Shown: positions 18,415 through 26,294 of the stretch, one piece after another
How positions within the stretch are numbered: position 1 is the stretch's first letter
Layout: every line of letters begins with the position of its first letter
Assembly (NCBI GenBank): GCA_964471915.1
Contig: CAYYID010000009.1
Span: 1 to 64,000 of the forward strand
Reading direction: 5' to 3'
Length of the DNA stretch: 64,000 nt
Origin: JAIEPW01 sp964471915
GTDB taxonomy: Bacteria; Acidobacteriota; Terriglobia; Bryobacterales; Bryobacteraceae
Translations under genes and position numbers: made by a program
Notes under the pieces: model-generated
Seen by the model: the letters and a program-made list of their open reading frames with translations, nothing else
Databases searched by the model: none
What the model was told of the DNA's origin: nothing

Positions 18415-20771
18415 GATTCCTATGCACGCTCACGTTGTTGAGCACCGCCCTGTTTGCACAGAACACCGCCTCGATCGACGGGCGCGTCATCGATCCTACC
18501 GGCGCCGTGGTACCCGGAGCGACGATTACTGTGCGGAGCAGCGGCGTAGGTCACACGCGGGAGATGCAGACCAACAGCGAGGGTACGTACCGGTTCGAAT
18601 CGCTCCCGCCGGGCGAATACACGATTTCAGCTCATGTCACCGGGTTCCAGTCGGAAGCGGCTTCGGTGCGTCTTGCCGCGGGGGAGCAAAGGAAGTTTGA
18701 TGCGCTGATCCGGCCGGCATCCCAGGCCCAGCAGGTTACCGTCACCGCTACCAGAAGCGTTGAATCCATCGCCTCCGTTCCGGGGTCGGTGTCGGTTGTC
18801 GAGGACAAGCAATTCCACCAGCAAATGGGTCTTTCGCGCAACATCGCCGATACGCTCGGGAAGCTCGTGCCAGGACTGCCGCCCTCCTCACAGGCCATGA
18901 GCGTCTACGGCCAAACGATGCGCGGCCGGAATTATGCAGTTCTGATCGATGGGGTTCCGCAATCTACCAGTCGCAACGTCACCCGCGACTTGCAGACCAT
19001 CGATCCGGCAGCGGTGGAACGTGTAGAGATTGTGCGCGGTGCTACCTCCATCTACGGTGACCGGGCGGCAGGCGGAGTGATCAATATAATTACGAAAAAC
19101 CCGCAGGCAGGCGTGCCGCGGTTCTCGACGGCCATGGGCATCGACACATCCCTCTCTCATCCGAGCGGCAGCCTCGGCCGCTATGCCAGACAGTCGGTGT
19201 CAGGTCTGAAGAACTGGTTCGAGTACAGCTTCGCTGGCGCCTATCACCGAACCGGGGGAGCATTTGACGCAGACGGTGATCGCATTCCTCCCGATCCGTT
19301 CGGTCAGGGCGGACTGGCGGACTCCGGCGCACAAGACGTTTTCGCGAAACTCGGTTTCCGCTGGGGACAACAGCACCTGCGGCCGTCCGTCAATTACTAC
19401 CGCATGAAGCAGGATTCCGAATACGCTTTCGACCCTTCGGTGAACCAGTTCGCACCCGGGACGGTAAAGGCGCGGACGCGGCGTGGCCTCGAAATGGACG
19501 ACCCGCAGGGAACAAACAATATGGTGTACAACCTCGACTACACAAACCAAAAGGTGTTTGGCAGTCGGGTGCACGGGCAGGCATATCACCGTGCCTACCG
19601 GACGGTCTTCGGCCCGTTTGATGGCCGCGGCATTGCGATCTGGGGGAATCGGCTGCGTCAGTCATGGCTCGAGTCGTCCCGTTCCGGCGGTCGTATCGAC
19701 ATCGAAACGCCCATCGCAGAACGCGCGACCCTGTTGTGGGGCTCAGACTTTTCACAAGAGCGGACACTCCAGCCGGTAAATACGATCGATGAAGCGCGAT
19801 ACGATCAAAGTGGCGGTCTGGTGGTGCGAAAGATCGGTGAAGCCGTCTGGGTCCCGCCCATCAGGCAACGCAACGTGGGTGCATTCGGACAGCTCGAATG
19901 GAAGCCGCTCGAACGACTGACGGTGCGTGGCGGCCTGCGCCACGAGGTAATCCGGGCAAGCGTGAACGACTTTACGACTCTGGCCGGCAACCGCCTCAGT
20001 GGTGGCACGTTGCGGTACTCCGATACCGTGTACAACGCGGGCGCGGTGGTGTCAGCGGGACGGGGCTTCAACGTGTTCGCCAACTTTTCACAGGGGTTTG
20101 GAGCGCCGGACATCGGACTGGCACTGCGTGGCGCACCCGCCGGTTCATCGCTCAACACGATTGCGTTCGAGGCTCAGAAGGTGAATAGCTACGAGGTCGG
20201 CGTGCGGCACTACGCGAGGCTCGTCCAGACGTCAGTTTCGGCGTATTACACGGATTCGAAACTGGGTACGAGTTCGGGCGGATTCAATCAGCCGGTCGTC
20301 CGGGCTCCCGAGAAGATCTACGGCTTCGAAGCCAGCGCGGATGTCCAGCCTGCGAGCCGCTGGAACGTGGGAGGAACCGCAACGTGGCTCGAAGGCCGGA
20401 CGGACCCCAAATTCAGCGGGAGATGGACGTCGCTGAACAGCTTTCGTATCCCGCCGCTGAAGCTGACGGGGTACGTGGACCATCAGACAACCAGCCGCTG
20501 GCACAACCGGTTGCAAGGGCTCTATTCAGGGAGCCGGAAGCGGTTCGGAAACAGAAATGTGTTTGGTGAGCGGGATGTGCTGTCCTACGTCACGTTTGAC
20601 TGGATCAGCTCCATTCGTGTAGGTCGCGGTACGATGCAACTCTCTGTTGAGAACATCCTGAACCGGCAGTACTTCGTCCGCGAGGCGCAACTCCTTTGGA
20701 GCGGCCGGAATGACAGCTATTCCGCAGCGCGGGGTGCGGTGCTCGCGATCGGATACCGCATCACGTATTGA
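18411..20771 (+). CDS. TonB-dependent receptor with N-terminal carboxypeptidase-regulatory-like domain
   Basis: The 786-residue protein has a signal peptide (MRFLCTLTLLSTALFAQ), a CarboxypepD_reg-like domain at about 20-105 (ASIDGRVIDPTGAVVPGA), a plug domain with VTVTATR and the VERVEIVRGATSIYGDRAAG motif, and a 22-strand barrel ending in an aromatic residue (GYRITY). Barrel and plug resemble siderophore/catecholate receptors. The N-terminal extra domain is common in Acidobacteriota and Bacteroidota. Overlap with the PepSY gene supports ferric-chelate uptake as the role; the ligand is unknown. Confidence 0.9.
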   Translation: MRFLCTLTLLSTALFAQNTASIDGRVIDPTGAVVPGATITVRSSGVGHTREMQTNSEGTYRFESLPPGEYTISAHVTGFQSEAASVRLAAGEQRKFDALIRPASQAQQVTVTATRSVESIASVPGSVSVVEDKQFHQQMGLSRNIADTLGKLVPGLPPSSQAMSVYGQTMRGRNYAVLIDGVPQSTSRNVTRDLQTIDPAAVERVEIVRGATSIYGDRAAGGVINIITKNPQAGVPRFSTAMGIDTSLSHPSGSLGRYARQSVSGLKNWFEYSFAGAYHRTGGAFDADGDRIPPDPFGQGGLADSGAQDVFAKLGFRWGQQHLRPSVNYYRMKQDSEYAFDPSVNQFAPGTVKARTRRGLEMDDPQGTNNMVYNLDYTNQKVFGSRVHGQAYHRAYRTVFGPFDGRGIAIWGNRLRQSWLESSRSGGRIDIETPIAERATLLWGSDFSQERTLQPVNTIDEARYDQSGGLVVRKIGEAVWVPPIRQRNVGAFGQLEWKPLERLTVRGGLRHEVIRASVNDFTTLAGNRLSGGTLRYSDTVYNAGAVVSAGRGFNVFANFSQGFGAPDIGLALRGAPAGSSLNTIAFEAQKVNSYEVGVRHYARLVQTSVSAYYTDSKLGTSSGGFNQPVVRAPEKIYGFEASADVQPASRWNVGGTATWLEGRTDPKFSGRWTSLNSFRIPPLKLTGYVDHQTTSRWHNRLQGLYSGSRKRFGNRNVFGERDVLSYVTFDWISSIRVGRGTMQLSVENILNRQYFVREAQLLWSGRNDSYSAARGAVLAIGYRITY

Positions 20772-20961
20772 CACCCGGCCAAGACGGAGTGGCAGTTCTT
20801 ACCGCCAGGGGATCCCGGCCAGACAGAACACGCCCTCCGCGCGCGACAGGTTCGGAATGCGCTTGGCGCGGGCGACGGAAAAGAATCAGTTTGTCGGTAG
20901 CGATGACGGACATTTATCATCAGTGGTTCGGCGCATTTGTATCATCTTTTGGCGCTTCCGG
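20772..20961. other. Intergenic, no gene seen
   Basis: 190 bases between the receptor stop and the end of the ISL3 pseudogene, containing an AT-richer patch near 20905-20970 that could include the end of the insertion sequence. I could not pair terminal inverted repeats with confidence. Confidence 0.35.
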
Positions 20962-22052
20962 CTATTTAGTGGATTGAGGGGCCAAGTCGAGGCCGCCACA
21001 GTGGAAGCAGATGGCGTGAACGAAGTTCTTCTTGTTCCGAAAGCCTCTGGCGGTGTACTTCACCCACTGGATCTTGGCGTTGATGGATTGGCTGGTCGCG
21101 TTGGTGATGCGGTGGCGTAGATACGTGATGATGTTCTCGAACCGCCGTTTGAGCATTCGTGCCACCTCGATCATCGGTTGCAGCCGGCTCCGCACGGCCC
21201 AGCCATGCCACCACCGGAAATGCTTCCTCGCCGGGCGCTCGTAGATGTAGCTGTACAGCGCCCAGGCGCGCCCAGTTTTTAGCTCGCTGTTTCTTAATCC
21301 GGCGAATTCCTTGCGGTCCTTCGGCTCCAATCGCCGCCGGGTTCCGTAGCCAGTCGTAACGCGTCCCAGCCAAGCGATCATCTCCCGCGGCTTTCAGAGT
21401 CTTGTTCTCCTTCCGCCGCACCTTGTCTACGGCGTCACCCAGATGTTTGGCCACGTGAAAGCCATCCAGGCTGCTCTGCTTGCGCTCCTCGGCCACGTAC
21501 AGGACTCGCCCTCGATCCAAGTCAATCACCAACGTCAGGTAGCCCTTTTCGAAACGCCTTCTCGTCCACTCCGATCTGGCTCACCAACTCGGCTTGCCGG
21601 CGTTGGAGGCCGCGCTCGACCGCCCGCTCCATGATGCCGTGGATCTCGTCCCAACTGAGCTTTAAAAGTCCGGCCACCGCTTTCTGGCTGGCAGCTTTAA
21701 GCCAGGCAATCGCCGGCGCTTCAAACAGCGCTGTGAACCGGCTCGACGGCACCGCCCACGGCAGTTTCACGGCCTTCACCCCGTGGTTGGGGCATTCGCT
21801 GCGCGGCGGCTCAGCGTGCAGGATTGTCTGGTACTGGCAGGTGTCCAAGTGCCGCCACCGCCGCGCCGGCTGATGGTCGTAGAGTCTGCAGGCCGTCCCG
21901 CATTCCGGGCACGGCCAGTCGATCGCCGAGGCGTGGCGAAGGTGAACGTGGATCTCGCTCGCCTCCATCTTCAGATCCACCGAGTCCACATACCAGGGAG
22001 CTTCGATTCCGAGAATGCGCCGATAGAGCTCATGATCTTGCATCCCCGGCAT
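20962..22052 (-). pseudogene. ISL3-family transposase, multiply frameshifted
   Basis: Three frames together reconstruct an ISL3 transposase. The N-terminal part (22052-21530) carries the zinc-finger region CPECGTACRLYDHQ and helix-turn-helix KLSWDEIHGIMERAVERG, ending at VDEKAFRKG. The middle (to about 21340) has the catalytic-core text VIDLDRGRVLYVAEERKQSS. The C-terminus (to 20962) has RRFENIITYLRHRITNATSQ through FHCGGLDLAPQS. At least two single-base shifts, near 21535 and 21340, and a short in-frame loss near WALYSYIYER make it inactive. Confidence 0.85.
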
Positions 22053-22089
22053 TGTCCCACTGGACCCAGGCCGGCGTCACGGCCCCACT

Positions 22090-22591
22090 ACAAACCCGGA
22101 ATTCCCGATACTTCATCGCCAGTTGTGCGCCCAGCACTCCTTCGCGCACTTGCTACTGGATCGTATCCGGCAGCAGTTCGACCAGCGACAGGCGCCGAGA
22201 CACCCAACTCACGCTGCGGTCGAAGCGCCGCGCCAGTTCCTCCAACGAGTAATGGAAGCGCTGCTCCATCTCACTGAGCAAGCCAACCTTGTTCCAGCGC
22301 GCTTTCCGGCGCACTCAAGCGCAACGACCGCTCCAGCAGCAGAGCTTCAGCTTCGTTCATTGCCCATACGGTGGCATCGACGGTGTCCCGGCCCAGCTTT
22401 TGCAGCGCTGCGATCCGCTTGTGGCCGTCGATTACCAGGTAGCGGTCGTGATGTTCTGGGCAGAGGACTACGACGATCGGCGTCTGTTGGCCACTCTCAG
22501 CCAGCGACGCCATCAACTGCCGCTGCCGGCGCGGTTGGCGGACTCGCAGGTGTTCCCATCGCCGGTCGAGTTGGTGAAACTCCAGTTGCAT
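22090..22591 (-). pseudogene. ParB/KorB-like DNA-binding protein, broken
   Basis: The first frame (22591-22271) is a ParB N-terminal-like domain: QQTPIVVVLCPEHHDRYLVI then DGHKRIAALQKLGRDTVDA. After a frame change near 22285 the sequence continues as MEQRFHYSLEELARRFDRSV and SWVSRRLSLVELLPD, a KorB-like helix-turn-helix. It then meets an in-frame TAG at 22153-22155, after which coding similarity (GVLGAQLAMKY) fades. It overlaps the zinc-ribbon gene upstream and lies directly upstream of the ISL3 transposase, so all three look like one mobile or passenger unit. Confidence 0.7.
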
Positions 22592-23000
22592 GGTCGCTGG
22601 CTCGGGGTTCAGTATGGCTCAAGTCCCGACTGGTCTTTTGCCGCAGAGCGGGAAGTGTGCTGAGAAGTCTCGTGGGATCAAGCAGATACGGGCGTATCTC
22701 GTCTTTTGCCGCACGCACTTGCGGCCCGAACTGGTCTTTCGCAACGTCCCAGGGTAGTTGGTTCAATGGAGCGGGCAATCGCAAGGGCTCTGGCGGGGGT
22801 GGGAACTGCGCCTTGCGTTGGCCAAGACGGTTCCCGATCGCGTAGTCCTGGTTCCGGCGGCGCCAACTCGCCTGGGTCTTGTGCCGTCGCGAGGCTTGGC
22901 ATTCACTCTTCCCGCACGCGTGTTGGCGATTTCCGATTCGTGGGTCTGGCCGGAACCACCGGCGGCAGATCGAGCACGGTCTCTTCCGGGGCGCGGCCAT
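22497..23000 (-). CDS. Small zinc-ribbon protein associated with the ISL3/ParB-like unit
   Basis: The 167-residue frame starts with a treble-clef-like motif, CSICRRWFRPDPRIGNRQHA then CGKSECQASRRHKTQASWRR, with two CxxC/CxxxC pairs. A Pro-rich linker and LPWDVAKDQFG follow. Similar short zinc-ribbon proteins occur beside ParB-like genes in soil bacteria. The last 30 residues overlap the ParB-like frame and are probably not authentic, so the natural stop may have been lost. Function is unknown; DNA binding is likely from the basic zinc-ribbon. Confidence 0.6.
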   Translation of the reverse strand: MAAPRKRPCSICRRWFRPDPRIGNRQHACGKSECQASRRHKTQASWRRRNQDYAIGNRLGQRKAQFPPPPEPLRLPAPLNQLPWDVAKDQFGPQVRAAKDEIRPYLLDPTRLLSTLPALRQKTSRDLSHTEPRASDHATGVSPTRPAMGTPASPPTAPAAAVDGVAG

Positions 23001-23662
23001 GGATCATTCATCTTCTCCATGGCCACTACAGCGCCAGTCAGTTCATTCCGCCTGGGTCAGTTCTGCAAAGCAGGGATGGGTCAATTCTCGCGCCGAAGGA
23101 TTACGGCTCCGTGGTCTGTCTCCAGCCGTTTCAGGAAACTGGCGCCGTGGTCCAGCATGGAAAAAGTCCCCGGCTCGTCGACTGCCTTCGAGTGACGCTG
23201 CTGGCAACGAATCGGACCAGCACACTACAAAAGGAACTTGAGCAGGCCGCCGCCTAGGGTTACCGGGTAGTGGGCATGATCAGCCGCCGCGCGAACATCA
23301 TAATCCTCGAAAGACCTCACCGCGACTAATCCGACAGACAATTAAAGCCGCGACTCCCGGCAACTTCACTCACATCGAATGGCCCAGCGGCGTTAGGTTT
23401 CGCGATCCCCATGCAGAGGTCTATCGGTTCGACGCCGCAGGTTCCATAATGAAACGCCTCGTTAATGACTGTACCGGTTGGTGTTCCATTTTAGGCGAGG
23501 AGCACGGCGGATTGATGGATCGCGGCTAAACGACTGGGGTCCATCCGTCAGGAACTCGGCGATCCGTGTCAAAAAAGTGGCACTGGCGGGGCGAGCGGGT
23601 GTCAATATTCGCCGAGGACGCCATCAGATGGCGTATGGCATGCCGCGTGCATTACGTTCAGC
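23001..23662. other. Gene-poor region upstream of flgB
   Basis: About 660 bases without a supportable gene. It holds the second copy of a 19-base repeat at 23101-23119. No flagellar sigma-factor promoter or upstream flagellar gene could be recognised. Confidence 0.45.
23101..23119 (+). repeat. 19-base direct repeat, copy 2
   Basis: Identical to 16075-16093 (TTACGGCTCCGTGGTCTGT) and again followed by TTTCAGGA. It lies just beyond the start of the zinc-ribbon gene. Confidence 0.5.
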
Positions 23663-24013
23663 ATGATTGACGGCATAGCTACTGCTGGAAAGGATATCCA
23701 GGCGTACCTCAACCTCCTCAGCCTCCGCCAAAAGTTAACAGCTTCGAATATCGCCAACATGGATACCCCCGGCTATAAAACGAAGGACATCGACTTTCAG
23801 GCTGAATTCGCGGCCGCACTGCAGGGCGATTCGTCGCCTCGCGTGGTTGAAGCCAGTGGTCTCGCTGTCAAGAACGATGGCAACAATGTCTCTTTAGACC
23901 GAGAGGCACGGATGCTGTCTGAGACAGCCCTGCGCTTCAATGTCGGCATTCAGCTTTTGAAAGGCGAACTGGAAGACATTCGTAAGGCCGTCCGTTCCGA
24001 TTCTTCGAGGTGA
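23663..24013 (+). CDS. flgB: Flagellar basal-body rod protein FlgB
   Basis: The 116-residue protein has the rod-protein N-terminal signature LTASNIANMDTPGYKTKDID at about 26-45 and a C-terminal helix (LRFNVGIQLLKGELEDIRKA) of the FlgB/FlgC type. Length is slightly short for FlgB (usually 120-140). FlgB is the proximal rod subunit exported by the flagellar type III system. Normally flgC and fliE follow immediately; here the next gene is mgtC on the other strand, so this is an orphan, either a relic or separated from its operon. Confidence 0.85.
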   Translation: MIDGIATAGKDIQAYLNLLSLRQKLTASNIANMDTPGYKTKDIDFQAEFAAALQGDSSPRVVEASGLAVKNDGNNVSLDREARMLSETALRFNVGIQLLKGELEDIRKAVRSDSSR

Positions 24014-24060
24014 TCGCCGACGCCACCACGAGTTGCGCCCTAGAGCGTACGGAACTCACT

Positions 24061-24534
24061 TTAGCTCGTGCTATCGTCCTCTTGTTTCGATGCTGAGTTC
24101 GGCATGTGTCCGCGCTTGAATGGAGCCAGGAGTCTTAGGGTAGCCAGGTTCAGCAGGCTTAGCACAATACCTATGTCATACAAGGCGAAGCCCACTGCGG
24201 CCCCCATAACGCCGGTGCTCCAAAGGCTGGCAGCGGTAGCTGTGCCTGTTACACTACGCCCATCTTTTAGAATGGCGCCCCCGCCAATGAAACCGATCCC
24301 GGCGATGAGTCCTTGGAGCATGCGGGAATGCTCCGGTGATCGCTCACCAAAGACACCATTTCCGATCAGCACAAAACCGCAACTGGCAACCGCCACTAGA
24401 GGGAAGGTGCGCAGTCCGGCACTGCGGGCTTCCTTTTCTTGATCCCATCCGATGGGCAGCGCCAGCGCAAACGCAAGCGCAAGGTCGAACAAGTGGGACC
24501 AGACGTCCGTCCAAACCAGCTGGTTAAAGCGCAT
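24061..24534 (-). CDS. MgtC/SapB family membrane protein
   Basis: The 157-residue protein has four or five TM segments and the MgtC signatures LPIGWDQEKEARSAGLRTFP, GLIAGIGFIGGGAILKDG and TGTATAASLWSTGVMGAAVG. The C-terminal cytoplasmic ACT-like domain of longer MgtC proteins is missing, which is normal for the short SapB-type. The family is linked to Mg2+ limitation and acid survival, acting on the ATP synthase or envelope in some species. It converges with flgB and reads in the same direction as the porin-like gene upstream. Confidence 0.88.
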   Translation of the reverse strand: MRFNQLVWTDVWSHLFDLALAFALALPIGWDQEKEARSAGLRTFPLVAVASCGFVLIGNGVFGERSPEHSRMLQGLIAGIGFIGGGAILKDGRSVTGTATAASLWSTGVMGAAVGFALYDIGIVLSLLNLATLRLLAPFKRGHMPNSASKQEDDSTS

Positions 24535-24611
24535 AGATCTTCACTTGATATTATCGCGAGTTTGCTTTTGCTAAACCATGCACCTCAATGGGCAGGCGGC
24601 GAGGCTCTCCT

Positions 24612-25685
24612 CTATGGCGCCGGAACTGTGAATCGAAGACTAATCATGGCATAACTCATTTCTCCCGATGGGCCGCTCCAAACGGCACGTTCAACGTGGG
24701 AGTAATGGGCGGCAAGCGACGCCACGCCAATGTTCGAATAGGTGAACAGGGTTTTTTTCGCGCCGACGGTCCACTCCCGCACGACCCGGTTGCTCCCGGA
24801 TCGAGCGCCGTAGACCAGACCCGCATACGCAAACACGTTTATCTCATGCGGCAGTCGCGCTTCGGCACCCTGTATCGTCGCGTACGACCGCACGCCCTTA
24901 GGTATGCCACCCACCGCTTCCCGCCCGGCGCCGTCGGACGCAAACTGTTGGCTTAGAAAACTGACCTGCTTGGTGGCCTGGATTATGACTGCTGCCGCGC
25001 CACCCCAAGCGCCATCACGCCGGGCGAACGCCAGTCCCTCGAGATGCAGGCGGCCGCTGTCCCGTACCGCCTTAGCCACGAAGTTACCGCCTTCTTCGTA
25101 GGAGGCGGCCGCGAGCCAACCTGAGGGCAATTCCCGGATCACCCGCACTTGCCGCTTGCGGTCTCCCAGCAAGCCGACATGGTATGCGGGGTCGATCACG
25201 TCGATATCGATGAGGTCCTTGTCGCTCGATATACCCTTTTGGTTGGCGCGCAGTAGACTCCAGGCCTGCCCACCAAGTATCCGCCATCCACCCCTCCGGT
25301 ACTCGCCCCACGCCTGGCGCAGGCGCCAAGGGGGTGCTCCCGCCGAACTCAGAAAATCGCCTTCGATGTAAGCGCTCAGCTTCCCGGAGAAGACCGGCGT
25401 TTCTCCCTGAAGCATCAGACGCGAGTGCCGGACAGAAGCCAGGCCATCTCGGGAAGTGGGCGTCAAAGGGATCGCTCCAAAGTCTGTGGAGACGTTGTCC
25501 GGCGTAGTGGCCGAACGGGCCACTCCAATAACGTCCAAAAAGCCGGATGGCCTCAGCAGGACTGGACCAAGCGAGATCGAAGGCGGCATACAGGCGTTGC
25601 CGGGACCACAGTCCGCTCCGCGGCTCACAGACAGCAGACACACTGCGATGACTGGAACAGCGGAAAACGTGGTTAGGTGTGCCAC
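24612..25685 (-). CDS. Outer-membrane porin-like beta-barrel protein
   Basis: The 357-residue protein has a signal peptide (AVPVIAVCLLSVSRGA) and alternating polar/aromatic strands throughout (LMLQGETPVFSGKLSAYIEG, WRLRQAWGEYRRGGWRILGG). It ends in strands RAVWSGPSGEMSYAMISLRF with a near-terminal Phe, as barrels do. It resembles DcaP-like or phosphate-selective porins found in Acidobacteriota. The substrate is unknown. It lies upstream of mgtC on the same strand, 77 bases apart, and may be co-transcribed with it. Confidence 0.75.
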   Translation of the reverse strand: MAHLTTFSAVPVIAVCLLSVSRGADCGPGNACMPPSISLGPVLLRPSGFLDVIGVARSATTPDNVSTDFGAIPLTPTSRDGLASVRHSRLMLQGETPVFSGKLSAYIEGDFLSSAGAPPWRLRQAWGEYRRGGWRILGGQAWSLLRANQKGISSDKDLIDIDVIDPAYHVGLLGDRKRQVRVIRELPSGWLAAASYEEGGNFVAKAVRDSGRLHLEGLAFARRDGAWGGAAAVIIQATKQVSFLSQQFASDGAGREAVGGIPKGVRSYATIQGAEARLPHEINVFAYAGLVYGARSGSNRVVREWTVGAKKTLFTYSNIGVASLAAHYSHVERAVWSGPSGEMSYAMISLRFTVPAP

Positions 25686-25954
25686 GGGCTACGCTCAGAT
25701 CGCGGCGCCGGTAACGCAATCCTGGAGGGCCGCCAGTTTCCGTGGACCCTCGCCGCTCGTTGCAGGTTCATCCAGAGTTCCATCTCAACACACAAGCTAC
25801 TACTTGGGCAACGCGAGCGCTTGAGCATTTGTGCCGGTGAGCGCCAGCGCGGTTGGGATCGGGCGGGAGAATTGTTACGGCCTTGCGGCGCCAAGACCGG
25901 CCGTTTGAGCGATAATAGAGGTGGAATCACGGTTGAGCGAGAGGAGATGGGTGT
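25686..25954. other. Intergenic region, no gene seen
   Basis: 269 bases separating the divergent porin-like and zinc-ribbon genes. It probably holds both promoters; I see no clear boxes. Confidence 0.4.
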
Positions 25955-26254
25955 ATGGGTGTCTTCGACAAATTGTTATCAACGTTTGGCGGCCACCACG
26001 GAGGCAATCGCGGCTATGGCGGAAAGCATGGTGGCGGGCATCAGGGCTATGGCGGACCGGTCTACCCGGCGCCGGCTCAAGGAACCGCACTACAAACCCC
26101 CTGTCCGAAATGCGGCACCCCCAACGCTACCACAGCTCGTTTCTGTCAGCAATGCGCTGCATCACTGGCTGGCATGCGCTGCGCGGGTTGCGGCGCCGAC
26201 ATCCCCGCAGCGGCCAGATTCTGTAACGAGTGTGGCCGCGCCGCCGGATCCTAG
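25955..26254 (+). CDS. Double zinc-ribbon protein with Gly/His-rich N-terminus
   Basis: The 99-residue protein has a Gly/His/Tyr-rich stretch at about 13-35 (HHGGNRGYGGKHGGGHQGYG) followed by two zinc ribbons: CPKCG...CQQC at about 50-67 and CAGCG...CNEC at about 76-93. No TM or enzymatic domain is seen. The His-rich part could bind metal. A GAGAGGAG-type ribosome-binding site precedes the ATG. It converges with the P1B-4 ATPase gene. Function is unknown. Confidence 0.75.
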   Translation: MGVFDKLLSTFGGHHGGNRGYGGKHGGGHQGYGGPVYPAPAQGTALQTPCPKCGTPNATTARFCQQCAASLAGMRCAGCGADIPAAARFCNECGRAAGS

Positions 26255-26294
26255 TCCGAGTTTCGCACCCAGCACTACGCTAGCAGTGCTTTGC

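Noticed and set aside
23478..23666. 62-codon frame before flgB
   Set aside because: No homology, weak start, and it runs into the flgB start in another frame.
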